A DNA stretch of 64,000 bases, from contig CM066921.1 of NCBI GenBank assembly GCA_033964015.1, positions 27,633,355-27,697,354 of the forward strand. Reading direction: 5' to 3'. The first letter of the stretch is position 1, and each line of letters begins with the position of its first letter. This document shows, piece after piece, positions 17,514-29,386 of the stretch. The notes below the pieces were generated by a model, which saw only the letters and a list, made by a program, of their open reading frames with translations, was not told the origin of the DNA and did no database searches. The position numbers and the translations under genes were made by a program. The DNA is from Scolanthus callimorphus. Its lineage: Eukaryota; Cnidaria; Anthozoa; Actiniaria; Edwardsiidae.

Positions 17514-18690
17514 TTCCTTCTCCTCCACACTTCTTCCTCACACCACCACCTCGTCACACAACCAACTAGTCCCTTCAAATCACATCAGCAGTATCTTCCT
17601 TCTCCTCCACTTCTTCCTCACACCACCATCTGGTCAACCAACCACCTACTCCAAATCACATCAGCACTATCCTCCTCCTCTTCACTTTTTTCTCACACCA
17701 CAATCTGGTCACATAACCACCTACTCCCTCCAAATCACACCAGCACTGTCTTCCTTCTCCTCCACTTCTTCCTCACACCACCAACGTCACACAACCACCT
17801 AGTCCCTTCAAATCACTGTCTTCCTTCTTCCTCCACTTCTTCCTCACACCACCACCTTGTCACACAACCACCTAGTCCCTCCAAATCACATCAGCAGTGT
17901 TCCTTCTCCTCCACACTTCTTCCTCGCACACCATCTGTCAACCAACCACCTACTCCAAATCACATCAGCACTGTCTTCCTTCTCCTCCACTTCTTCCTCG
18001 CACCACCACCTCGTCACACAACCACCTACCCCTCCAAATCACATCAGCAGTGTCTTTCTCCTCCACGTCTTCCTCACACCACCAACGTCACACAACCACC
18101 TAGTCCCTTCAAATCACTGTCTTCCTTCTTCCTCCACTTCTTCCTCACACCACCACCTTGTCACACAACCACCTAGCCCCTCAAAATCACATCAGCTGTG
18201 TCTTCCTTCTCCTCACTTCTTCCTCACACCACCACCTCGTCACAGAACCCCTAGTCCCTTCAAATCACATCAGCAGTATCTTCCTTCTCCTCCACTTCTT
18301 CCTCACACCACCATCTGGTCAACCAACCACCTACTCCAAATCACATTAGCACTATCCTCCTCCTTCACTATTTCCTCACACCACAATCTGTCACCCAACC
18401 ACCTACTCCCTCCAAATCACATCAGCACTATCCTCCTCCTCTTCTCTTTTTCCTCACCACAATCTGGTCACAAAACCATGACCTACTCCCTCCAAATCAC
18501 ACCAAAACTGTCTTTCACCTCCTCCCTTCTTCCTCACACCAACACCTCGTCACACAACCACCTATTCCCTTCAAATCACATCAGTAGTGTCTTTCTTCTC
18601 CTCCACTTTTTCCTCGCACCACCATCCGGTCACCCAACCACCTACTCCCTCCAAATCACATCAGCACTATCCTCCCCTCCTCTTCACTGA
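17514..18690. repeat. 79-bp minisatellite, block 2
   Basis: The same CTCCAAATCACATCAGCA / CTTCCTCACACCACCA unit as block 1, in about fourteen imperfect copies. Shortened copies around 17,780-17,830 and 18,080-18,130 suggest higher-order units. It lies between duplication copies A and B. No gene. Confidence 0.8.
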
Positions 18691-18840
18691 GGCACGGTTG
18701 GTCCAGCGTTACGGCGTTAGGTCTCTCACCGCTGTGATCCGGGTTCGACTCCTGGCCGGGACAGAGGAAATTTTCTTTCTGTTCGGGTCTCGGTCGAACT
18801 GGTTCATATTGTGAGTTGAACTTTGTTCTACTGTGTTTCA

Positions 18841-18872
<32 letters not shown>

Positions 18873-19070
18873 CGTCTCGCCTTTCTACCCTACCCAGTTC
18901 CAGGGGGGACGTTAATGAACCACTGGGGACGTAATAAACCCTCTGGCAGTGACCACCCTCAGTGTCTGTGCTTATGACCGCTTGGCTGCCAGTGGCGCCG
19001 TTGAGACTCAACGCAATTCAGCTTACGAGCTGCGAGTTTGGGAGTCGGTCGCACATACGTTTTTACGTTA
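18691..19070 (+). mobile_element. tRNA-derived SINE inserted in the minisatellite
   Basis: Its head reads GGTTGGTCCAGCGTTACGGC followed by a B-box-like GGGTTCGACTCC, as in a tRNA-derived pol III promoter. A body with GGATGAGACAATAAACC, GACGTTAATGAACCACT and CCTCAGTGTCTGTGCTTATG follows. The body is repeated at 62,340-62,500. It interrupts the 79-bp array. Confidence 0.6.
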
Positions 19071-19240
19071 CGCCACAATCTGGTCATATAGCCACCCTCT
19101 AAATCACATCAGCACTGTCTTCCTTCTCCTCCACTTCTTCCTCGCACCACCACCTCGTCACACAACCACCTACTCCCTCCAAATCACATCAGCAGTGTCT
19201 TTCTCCTCCACGTCTTCCTCACACCACCATCTGGTCACAC
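19070..19240. repeat. 79-bp minisatellite, block 3
   Basis: Two copies of the same unit on the far side of the SINE, running straight into duplication copy B exactly as block 1 runs into copy A. Confidence 0.75.
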
Positions 19241-22200
19241 CACGGGCATCAAGCTACCGCCATCTTTGAATCCCGGGTTTGTACTTTTGCTAGTACATGA
19301 ATTTTGACTCTTCAAAAATTTTGAGTCTTCAAAAATACATTTTTATAAAGCTATTACGAAAATGTAAATATTTCTTTTTCTATCAAGCGGGTCTGTCACG
19401 CTTTGCCTAGCTATGACGTCACTGGCTTTTGCTCGGCGCCATAATGAAAGCACAAAGCTTATAAGATGAGAGCAAGAAGTAGCCTTGAGACGAGGCTAAA
19501 ATGAATCAATAAATGTTCAATAAACTTTGAATAAACATTCTTTATTCGAATTTAAAAACACGCCCTTTGCACCTCGCAGTTAAGTAATGGTCCATATAAG
19601 AACTAGGCAAGCGAACGGCGAAGCATGCTGGAATGCAATTAATTTCTAGTGAAAATATAGGCAATTTCATTGGCTTAGACATGAAATCAGTAAATTCACT
19701 ATGCTAGAAAAACTTGTCTGAGGATTTTCAGGGATATATATGCACATGTGGTACTCACAACAGGATATGCAATTTGTAAAGACTTTGTATGTGGGTAACC
19801 TAGCGTAAAATGCTGATTCTCACTCCTTTGTTCTTCTTTAATCTGATAGAGATTTTTTGTTGCCATATGTTCTCAAAGCAAGTCGAAATCTATCAATGTT
19901 TCACTTTTATTATGTTACTAGTCATGATAACTTTCTGTAGTAAAAAATGGGACATATCCTACGTGGGGAACCTTCAATGCCGTAGAACAATGGAGGTATG
20001 CCTAGTTCTTGCATGGATGATAATACCGTCCGCTGGGAGAACATTTGACAGATAGGCAACGCCGATGTGAAGCTGAAGCTGAGGCTGAGGCGATATTTCG
20101 GGCGATATTTTCGCGTAGGTTTACTTCAAACTCGATTCAAACGGTGCAGGGGCCGAAAGTAATAAACAGCTTTTATTTTCCATAAATTAGCATCTCACAA
20201 GATGCTGTCTGAAAATTGTCACAGCGTCAAAACATAAAGAACAGGCTGATATCTTTGATTTGCATTTGAATCGTTTTTGGCTACAGGTCCTTTTTACTTT
20301 CAGCCGAGCAGGCAATTGATCTCGGTATTTTTAATCAAATGTAGCAAGGCTCCTTTTCAAGCGCGTGTTCCATTATATGATTGTTAGCACTCTCATTTAA
20401 CATTATATTTTGTTATTTTATTATCTTACTTTTATTGTTTATACATCTCGTACTATAAACTATGACCTTAAATTACCTGCAGAATCTTGAAAAAATACCT
20501 GAAAACTTTACTTTAATGAGATTGGAAACACGACATACAAACAACTTTCACATTTGGACAGTATACACATCCGTGAGATATTCTTTTCCGGGTTGGAGGA
20601 AAATGCTAGAAGAAATGACTGACTTGTCTTTTGAGGCTTCATTTCTTGAAACAAATGCACTAGCACTAGTTTATCCGTAATATTTTAAGACACGGCTAAA
20701 GACGAAGTGTACTTTGATTGTTGGTCAATGTAATACATATACAACCTTGATGTAATTTGATCTACTTGGTCTTATGGGGGGGGGAATAGGTCCTCAAATC
20801 CGCCGATCCGTTCAATTGTTTATGAAAATCCGCCGATCCGCACAAAGTTTCGCCTCAATTCAAATCCGCAACGTTTGATAATTAAAAAAAAAAAAGGTTA
20901 ACCGTACCGCTTACACACGAACATCTCTCACTGAGGGACGTGTCATTATTTAGCGGGGGGAGGGCTACCATTATTTTAAGCAAGGCTAAAAAGGACCCTC
21001 CCCTTACCACATAGCAAAAGAACTATGATCCTCGCCACATTTTGCTCTAAATAAATGCTTGCCCTGTCAGATAGACTCTGGGCCGAGTGATGCATAGTCT
21101 CTTTCATTCCTCTTAATAACAGAAAAACTTTTTTCTTACTTCTGTCAAAGCTAAGGAAACGATCCACCGTCAGAACTATTAAAAGTTTTCGTGATCCCCC
21201 CGTCCCCTATTTCATCTAGTAGAAGACATTTTACAGAAAGAGGGTTACATTTTTCTTTCGTTGCGCGCGAAGCGCGCCAACATTTTGATAAACGCATTTT
21301 ATCAAGCCTCAGAGAAAGGGTAGATAAACATTACGTTTTTTTGTGTATCGTAAACAAAGCCTTTCAGGAGCCAGGAAATACGCTACCTAAACTATGTATG
21401 AAATCTCCTATTAATGGTGTCCTGAGCCTGTAGGCTATGTTATTCATGCGCGCAACTGCGTGCCGCAAATGTATTTAGATGACGAAATTATTTTTATTCA
21501 TGTGCTTGAAGCGCGGCCCAAATGACGAATTTCTATGCTTGTAACGTCGAACTCACGCTTACCTAAGGAGTCTTCTTCGATCATAGTGACTGCCCGGAAG
21601 GCCTATCACTGCAGGGCATGTGTGGTAGAGTCCGTCAAGATACACTTGTTCTATAAACGGCGCGAGGGTAGTGTCTCGTTGCGCGAGTCTCAAAGAGAAT
21701 GCTTGATGTCATTCTTTATGCGCGCTGAAATTTTTATTAAGTATGCTAATTAAGTATGTGAAATGCGAAAACATTAACGGCCTACAAATTCGAACATCCA
21801 GGGCTATTTGTCTACAGGCCCTACAGTCAACAATCGGCACATTCCGTAGTTGCGATTATCAGAATCCGAAATCCGAAGTAGAATTTTCAATAGATCCGTG
21901 ATCCGTAACGTTTTAAGAACCCGAAAATCCGCTCGAGATTTTCTTAAAATCCGTAATCCGTGCGCTATTTAGGCCCAAATCCGCCGATCCGAAAACCTAT
22001 TCACACCCACCTTATGGTCTCACGTTTGGGCATTTCTTGAAACAAATGGCGAATGCACTAACACTAGTTTATCCGTAAATGATTGGAAAAAACAAACTTA
22101 CCTTTCACTTCACAGAATACACGGCTGATTAAAACGTGTCACTTGGACTTATATTTTGGCGAATTCCTTGGTCACTAGTTTATTACGACCTGGATCTATG

Positions 22201-22487
22201 AATTATTTGATTCAATTACTTCGGTCGTCTACAGGCATTGCGAGTCACGTGAAAACACCTAGCCAATCAGGGTTTCAACTTGTACCCCAAGAATGACCTT
22301 TTGAAAACACTTTAAAGATTTACATATATTAGATAACAAGATACCAGAACTCACTCACTTGCCCCAATAAAATGTATTGATCGAAAAATCGGAATTCAGC
22401 AAAATGTTGAGCACGCATTCATCTCTGCATGAGGCTTTCTTAAAATGATTTGATTTCTAGTAACCAACGAAGTGTCCCAGGGGAGTA
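19176..22487. repeat. Segmental duplication copy B (3.31 kb)
   Basis: Direct-orientation copy of 13,841-17,513. It lacks the 15,050-15,408 MITE. Most other differences are one-base indels in homopolymers or short runs, with few substitutions. It ends at CCCAGGGGAGTA, after which it joins unique sequence (ACTCGGATATG), whereas copy A joins the minisatellite. No protein gene seen. Confidence 0.85.
20775..22011. mobile_element. TTA-flanked non-autonomous transposon, copy B
   Basis: Duplicate of the 15,810-17,041 element with the same ends and TTA flanks (20,772-20,774 and 22,012-22,014). It moved by segmental duplication, not by transposition, since the flanks are also duplicated. Confidence 0.6.
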
Positions 22488-22681
22488 CTCGGATATGAAA
22501 TGACGGGGTGGGGGGGGGGGGGGGCTTAGGGGTCCCACCAAACTTTTATAGCTAAAAAAGCTATTTAAGGTCTCTGTAAACCCGTGAGGGGTGTCTTCGA
22601 AAAAAATTCTCGTCGCGTCGCAATTTCTGCTATGATAATCAGCTATATATCATTTGAAAGCTAAAATATTGCTCTATCTTA

Positions 22682-24258
22682 GGGACGTGTCATTATTTAG
22701 CGGGGGGGGGGGAGGGCTCCTATTTTTGTGGGGAGGGTCCTAATTTTTTCGCGTGTCTAAAGGGAGGGTCCAAATTTTTTTCACTCCTATTTAGGGGAGG
22801 GTCATAATTTTTTCAGCAACATTTGAACGATGAAGAGGGTAATACCAATGGCGATAGTGGTTATTTCAGCAACTTCTCCATAAAAATTTCGGCGCGCTTC
22901 GCGCGCATAAACAATGACATAATATACTCTTTTAGCCATGAGGACACTACCGTTGACAAGAACAAGTTATCTTGACAAGGTAAATCAACTTTCCCAGAAT
23001 TTCCCTGCAAATGATAGGCCTGGAGGGCAAGTCACTATATGTTTGAAAGAAGACCCCTTAGGTAAGCGTGAGTTTTCGACGTTACAAGCATATAAATTCG
23101 TCCGTTGGACCGCGCTTCGCGCACATGAATATTAATAACTTCGTCATTTGCGGAGCGCAGTTGTGCGCATGAATAATATAACCTATGCACCAGTCAATTG
23201 ACACCCCGGCTCCCACCCCCGGGACAGGGCGGGAAAGTAACGCGGTCAGGCCGGGGATTCAACACATTAATCTACGGAAGGGCAGGGAATTTAACACGGA
23301 CCTTCTATAGCGGGAATATTCAGCGGGGCATTAACGGGAAATTAACGCTGAGCCAGAAGTTCGATTATCGTGCGAAAATATATTGGTTTAAGGACCGAGG
23401 TCGGAGGATTTTGGGAGGGATCACTTCATTTTTTGGCGAGTGAAAGGATCTCTCGAAACCTGAAGCCTTGAAAGAGAGATTCCAGCAACGAGTTCTATAT
23501 CATTTTCTAGTTTTATTTCACTCATTATGTTGAAAATTTCGATCTAGTGTTAGAGAACTTGCCCAAAACAATACGCTTGTGGCGCTTAAATGGAATGCGT
23601 ACGAATGTCCGTTACACGCATGTGTATCTTGGCAAGGACAAATGAAAACCCCTCCAGTGATACGCCTGGTTGGCAGTCAATATGTTCGAAAGAAGTGAGT
23701 TCGACGTTACAAGCTGCATAGAAATTCGTTTTTGGGCTGCGCTTCACGCACATGAATCATGATAATTTGTAGCGCGTGAAGAATAAAACCAACAGGCTTT
23801 TTTACTACACGCAGAAAATAAAAAGTATCTTTTCTCTGGAGGCTTGATGAAATGCGTTTATCAAAATAAAGGCGCGTTTCGCCATGTTGCAAAAGTGTCC
23901 CCGGGGGCCTGGAGCTTTAACAACGTCCCTGGTGACCTGGAAAATAGTAACATTTAACACTTAGTGAATGTTAAATTGGGGGGCCGTGATGTCAATTGAC
24001 TGGTGCATGACAGAAGTAAGAAAAAGTAGTTCTGCATTAAGAAGAAAGAAAGAGACATTACATCACTTGGACAATAGTCTATCTAACAGGTTTTTTTTTA
24101 GAAATAAATTGCATGGGGGAGGGTCCCAATTTTTTTTACCTATGACTGGGGGAGGGTCACATTTTTTTTTGTTATGTTCAAGGGGAGGGTCCTAATTTTT
24201 TTTAGCCTTCTTTGAAAAAAATGGGAGCCCTCCCCCCCGGTAAATAATGACACGTCCC
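22682..24258. mobile_element. 1.58-kb element with GGGACGTGTCATTATTTA inverted ends
   Basis: The left end GGGACGTGTCATTATTTAGC (22,682) is mirrored by TAAATAATGACACGTCCC ending at 24,258. TTA flanks both sides (22,679-81 and 24,259-61). G-rich GGGGAGGGTCC/AATTTTTTT modules lie inside both ends. The interior has GCGCGCTTCGCGCGC-type words also found in the 15,810 and 42,133 elements. No transposase. The 3-bp TTA duplication suggests PIF/Harbinger-type mobilisation. Confidence 0.75.
23184..24008. mobile_element. Nested inverted-end element (TGCACCAGTCAATTGACA)
   Basis: GCACCAGTCAATTGACACC at about 23,186 and its mirror GTGATGTCAATTGACTGGTGC ending near 24,008 enclose about 0.82 kb inside the 22,682 element. 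The ends resemble those of the 49,516-50,411 element. The target duplication is unclear, perhaps AT. Confidence 0.5.
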
Positions 24259-24261
24259 TTA

Positions 24262-25850
24262 TGAAATTGTATAGTTTATCGAAGTTTAATTTTTTCTTGT
24301 ATTTTAAAGATCCCGAACTAAAAACTACCTTGTTTACTTGAGAAGCTCCAAACCACTAGCGGTTTGTTGCATAATTTCACACTTAATCGGATTTTAATCT
24401 CGGAGAAATGAACTGCAAAACCATGTCAGCGATTTTCGATATTTTGCATATTTACGAAAATATTTGGTCGCGAAGTTGAAAGTCGCATTTTTTACAGTTT
24501 GGTGCCGCAATATTTATCATAAAATTTCTTGAAGTAAAAAATTAAAATTCCCTCACATGGTTTTTAGTTGTGATCATTTTCTAATGACACAGAAAATCGT
24601 GCGGGGTCAGGAGCTTCGCGAAGGTGAAAATTTGACCTAAAATTAAAGTGCTAGAAAAAGCGTGTAAAGTTAATTAAATTACAGAAAATGAGTGGCGGGC
24701 AATACAAACGAATGGGCAATGGAAGCCTAGGAAAACAGTTGTCGCGTCATTTGAGGTTTTAGAAATATACTTTAGGATTCTATAAAAAAAAGTCATTTTA
24801 TGAAGGTTTACATTTTTACCTTTCACGAGACCTTAGCATACACATGATGCCCGACCGATTATGATTCCCGGAAATAGCTTCAGCTTTGCAGTATCTTGAT
24901 TATCAACTAGCCTGAAGTTTCAACCCCCCAAAAAATACCCGCGGATCGCCGTGGTGTTTGCCCTTTTGACACACTTGAGACTCCTGGTGGCAGACAGACA
25001 GTCAGGCAGACAGATATTAGCTCAATTAACTTCAGAAAAAAGGTTATCCCCTGATCAGCTTTTTGAGGTTATCATTAACCCTCCATCCAGCCAATTTTTT
25101 TTCAAAATATGTATTCAATTGTTTTGAAAAAAGGAAGAAAAATTTTAACTACTACTGTTGAATAATTTTTTGGGCCAACACAATGTTCTTTACAAAGTTC
25201 CTAATAAAGATTGTCTATGTCTATTGCAAAGTAATCATGGGATTTCTTTTTTATTTGGGGGGAGGGTAATTTTGGGCAGGGGTGTTTGTCATACCTTAAA
25301 GGGCTCTGGTACCTTTTAGGGGTCTCCCATAATTTTTGGTTGGGATGATTGTCGTTGATTTAAGGGGTTAAAATCGTGGGGTTTAGTTTGGAAAGGCAAA
25401 AACATCTGGAAAAGATAAACAAGGCATGTTTTAAAAACCTTGTGTGAAAGAGAGTCAGTACTTGATGATCAACACTGCACATTTTAAAAAGGCAGCATTT
25501 TAATCAAAGCTGGAAACTTCTTGATGGGTATCTTTTAGGGTAACAATTATTTGAGCCACACCCTTTTGGTATCTTTTAGGGATGAAACTGAAAATTCCCA
25601 ATGATGATCTCCACGGCCAAAACATGTGGGGCCTGGCCATGGGACACTAGGACATATCACTTCTAGCTGTGGGACTTTTCAGGGAATGTGAGAGAATGTT
25701 ATCTCATCTCTCCTTTTTAAATTATATTCTGTATGATTCTGTATGTAAGATTAGAAAGTTTGTGTGTACTTTGTATGCAGATTACAAGCTTTGATACTAT
25801 AAGAGAAAAGCACAATGAAATAAATAGTATTACTACTATTATCATTATTG
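24262..25850. other. No gene seen; AT-rich non-coding stretch
   Basis: Low G+C, no open frame of interest. A short CAGACAGACAGTCAGGCAGACAGA run lies near 24,990 and an ATT/ACT microsatellite near 25,826-25,850. Phrases such as GGTACCTTTTAGGG repeated at 25,310, 25,530 and 25,570 suggest an old, decayed repeat. Confidence 0.4.
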
Positions 25851-26116
25851 TTCAGAGGCGGATCCACTGGATTTAAAAAAGGGGGGTGATAGGAGGCGGA
25901 CCAGTTTTTTTAGGGGGAGGGGAGGGGTTGGGGTGAGGACAGAAAAGGCTCTTACAAAAATGCCCTGAAGACGGTTTGCTGACTGCCCCCTAAACTATCT
26001 AATACATTAACTTGAGACTTTATTTGTTATATTATTTAAAACTATAGACTTCTACTTTCTTTTACTCAAAAAGGGGGTTGGATATCCACCCAATCCACCC
26101 CCTGTATCCACCCTTG

Positions 26117-26283
26117 CAAGGCTGTAGCTAGAAATTTTTGACTGGGGGGCAGGCCTTGGTCATTCTTTGTTTTTGCTGGGGGGCAAGCAGGGTTTTCCCC
26201 ACATGTTGACACTAAAAATTTTACTTCGCTGGGGGGGCGGGGGAGCTGCCCCCTCTGACCCTATGCTAGCTACGGCCCTGCCT
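26117..26283. mobile_element. Short MITE with GGCYGTAGCTAG inverted ends
   Basis: GGCTGTAGCTAGAAATT at 26,120 is mirrored by ATGCTAGCTACGGCCC near 26,278. The interior is G-rich (CTGGGGGGCAGGCC). About 165 bp, no coding capacity. The just preceding 25,855-26,115 has AGGCGGATCCACTGG-type ends of another worn element. Confidence 0.45.
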
Positions 26284-28033
26284 TGTTGTTACTTTTTGCA
26301 TTTATTTTCTGTGAGCAATTAAAGTATTTACACACATCATCTTTTTCTGTCTTGCTAATGCTGCATCCAGAATTTCCACAATGGTTTACCCCCCACCCCC
26401 CCATGCATATAGAATTCCGGGCAGGTTAAAGACATCCAGCTTCGAAAAAAAAAACCCTTGCAATCAGAATTCCGAGCTCTTAAACCCCCCCCCCCCCCCC
26501 CCCCCCCCCTCCCCCAAACCCATCGGAATTTCCAAATGCCGCCCATGGGGGGTACCTTTATTTTCTGGGATTGCCCATTGGATTGTTTTATGGGGAGTAT
26601 AAGTCCCATGTTACATGCTGACCGTATTAACTGCTGCACAAGCTTCAGGAAGATCCTGGTAGTATAAATTATACAGACAAAATAACAGTTGAAAAATCAT
26701 ACCAGTATACCCCCCAGGGATATCAACTCTCCCGGTTTTGCCAGATTCAAGACTTTTCGCTCCGTCTCCAGGGGTTTGAACCGCCATCTACTTCACTACT
26801 GACTGCCGGCAACTGTAAGCTGTATAACTGGTCAGTTTCAAGGACAATACTAAAACAATAGAATACATGAATATGTCAATTATCTTGCCCTCAAAATGCA
26901 GGAAAACGCCTTTTCTGCTACTGTCCACATGTCGACATGTGAAGAACCCCCCCCCCCCCCCCCCCCCCCCCCCGGGGTGAAAATGCTCAGGCCTTATGTA
27001 TCAGTCAATTCCAGCGCCGACCATGCCAACCCCCCCCCCCCCCCCCGGCTTTTTTGAAAAAAAAATTCCTGCACAGCAAAATGGTGGGGTGGGGGGGGGG
27101 GGCTTTTTTGAAAAAAAATTTCCTGCACAGCAAAATGGTGACTAAAACCCTTCTTTTTTATTGGAAAAAAAATTCTCAACGCATAACGGAGGTATAAAAA
27201 AAATCTTGCACTGACAAAAAAGCCCCCCCCCCTCAAAAGTTAAATGGTCGGCCCCTTAGGAGAGGAGGAAATCACTGCTCGCAGGGGAGGTTGACATAGT
27301 CGCACAGTAAGTAGGACGGGAAACGCTACCCCAATGACTTCACTGCCTTTAGCTGATTTCCTCGATGCAGAATTATTTATGCAGTACCAATTGTTTTAGT
27401 AATCATGTGTTGTTTGTTATATTCGTCGGCATTCGCTTTACCGGTGTCACTTGGATGAGAGGTTGGCGTTTATACATTGTTTTTATGTACAGTCTATGTG
27501 AAATTTCACAGACATTTCAAGGCGCAAGATTTTGAAGTCCCTGCTTTGACGTTCCAGTACCTGTCAGGCCAACTTCATCTTAACATTCTTCAGATTGTAA
27601 TATCTTGAAAAGTATGATCCTGCATCCCCCATGATTCTTTATAGCCATACAAACCTCTGTGTGCAGTACGAAATACAAGATATTAATAAACGCAGGAACG
27701 CGACAAGCAAGGCCAGATGACCACAGGGATCCTGAATTGCCATCGTCGTGCTACAAGGAAATTTCCTCCAAAGCAAAGGAATATAACCCTGTGTGGGGTA
27801 TAGAAAGATGAACTCCACTGCTATACTGGGCAAATTTAGTGTTTTCAGGAAAAAAAAACGGTTTTTCTGCACCTGGTGGTGTTAGATTGTCGGCGCAGTC
27901 GGCGCGGGAGACCTGTGTTATCCAGAATGCCTTGCGTGCCGTCAACACTGAAAAGTTCAATCACATCAATCAGTGCAGTGTGAAGTTAATTTCCTTGCAA
28001 AATTCATGAAATTTACCGTTTAAATAACCAAGA
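26284..28033. other. Homopolymer-rich repeats, then 5' flank of the BTB gene
   Basis: C-runs of about 15-30 occur at 26,484-26,510, 26,947-26,973 and 27,030-27,046. A transposon end with TATGTATCAGTCAATTCCAGC is at 26,996. Two near-identical 45-bp pieces with CTTTTTTGAAAAAAAATTCCTGCACAGC are at 27,050 and 27,105. From about 27,250 the sequence looks unique and holds no gene. It is probably promoter and 5' UTR of the gene starting at 28,034. Confidence 0.4.
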
Positions 28034-29386
28034 ATGAACACTAGCGACTGGCAAACAACACGACGCACCATTCGAGGGCGAAATCAGTATATGTTTAACA
28101 ACACACTGCATAGCGATGTAGAGTTTTCGGTGATCAACTCAGGCGGTGTCACCGTCAATATTCCGGCACACAAATATGTGTTGGCGATTGGTAGTCCTGT
28201 CTTTGAAGCAATGTTCTATGGTGATCTTGCCGAGAGTAGTCGAAATATCAGCCTACCTGACTGCACTGCTGAAGGGTTAATAGAACTATTTCGCTATCTG
28301 TATTATGATGAAGCGGATCTGACAGAGGATAACGCTATGGATGTCAAATACACTGCAAAGAAATACATGGTGCCTGTCGTGACACAGAAATGTACCCAAT
28401 TCTTAGAGAAGAACTTGCAAGGTGATAGGGTATTGCAAGTCTTGACTCAATCAGCCCAAGTTCGTGACATAGAAGTACAAGAGATATGCTGGGAGATTAT
28501 TGATGCGTGTACTGAAGTGGTTGTGACAACTGATGCGTTTTTGGATACCACATTAGAAACATTGTATGATATACTTTCAAGAGATGGGCTTTCTATTTCT
28601 GAGTTAAAGCTTTTTCAAGCTGTGATTCATTGGGCTGAGCACAGCATTGGAAAGGAAGTTGAAGAGGGCAAACAAATTTCCAAGAATGATGTACTTAGCA
28701 AAAGACTTATCCACCAGCTCAGATTGCCTTTAATAAAAGGAGATGACTTTATTATACATGTTCTTACTGCAAATATTTTGGACATTGTTGAAATCGTTGA
28801 AATAGCCAACTATCAAAGAACATTAGATAAGTCAGTATTGAAAAACTTTAAAGCCGAGGAACGAAAAGGGCATACACGACGACAGTATAGAACTGTCACT
28901 TGCAAAAGATTTGATGCTAGCCAACTTTATGGCCATGAAAACATTGAACATTCTATTATCTTTACTACTGATAAACAGCTTTGGCTAAAAGCAGTTGGTA
29001 TTTATGGTTTTAAAGAGTGTCAATACACAGTAGACTTTTCACTTTGTGATGACAACAGGCCAATTGTTCAGTTGGATCAGGAATACATCAGATGCTCTAG
29101 CCATAGCTCAAACCCTAGCTTTGTCATAGAAATGCCAAGCTGGATCTCCATTGAACCATTTAAGGACTACACATTGCAGATGAGTATGAAGGGAGTGACT
29201 TGTCCTTCTGGGTTTGGCAACCTAACATTATGTGGTTTTAAGGGCTTGGCTACAGTTGACTGTGAAGGTGTCAAGATTCAGTTTAAGAATACAACCAACA
29301 AAACAGGTACAACCGTAGAGCACGGCCAATTTCCTCAGCTTCTGTTTAGCCAGGAATTAAAAGCACCCAAAAGACGCATAAAGTAG
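28034..29386 (+). CDS. BTB-BACK-PHR domain protein (BTBD1/2/3/6-like), single exon
   Basis: Intact 450-aa ORF starting MNTSDWQTTRRTIRGRNQYM. The BTB/POZ domain spans about residues 20-130, with HSDVEFSV, PAHKYVLAIGSPVFEAMFYG and LIELFRYLYYDEADL. BACK spans about 135-245, with CWEIIDACTE and LFQAVIHWAE. The PHR jelly-roll domain spans about 285-435, with IIFTTDKQLWLKAVGIYGF and ending FGNLTLCGFKGL. Vertebrate relatives are substrate adaptors of cullin-3 ubiquitin ligases. The PHR domain takes the place of Kelch repeats. No intron interrupts it, which suggests an ancestral intronless form or a retrocopy that has stayed open. It is the only clearly intact host gene in the window, and both flanks are repetitive. 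Confidence 0.93.
   Translation: MNTSDWQTTRRTIRGRNQYMFNNTLHSDVEFSVINSGGVTVNIPAHKYVLAIGSPVFEAMFYGDLAESSRNISLPDCTAEGLIELFRYLYYDEADLTEDNAMDVKYTAKKYMVPVVTQKCTQFLEKNLQGDRVLQVLTQSAQVRDIEVQEICWEIIDACTEVVVTTDAFLDTTLETLYDILSRDGLSISELKLFQAVIHWAEHSIGKEVEEGKQISKNDVLSKRLIHQLRLPLIKGDDFIIHVLTANILDIVEIVEIANYQRTLDKSVLKNFKAEERKGHTRRQYRTVTCKRFDASQLYGHENIEHSIIFTTDKQLWLKAVGIYGFKECQYTVDFSLCDDNRPIVQLDQEYIRCSSHSSNPSFVIEMPSWISIEPFKDYTLQMSMKGVTCPSGFGNLTLCGFKGLATVDCEGVKIQFKNTTNKTGTTVEHGQFPQLLFSQELKAPKRRIK

Noticed and set aside
26355..26639. Frames reading poly-Gly or poly-Pro
   Set aside because: Produced by long C/G homopolymers; likewise at 32,671-32,916.
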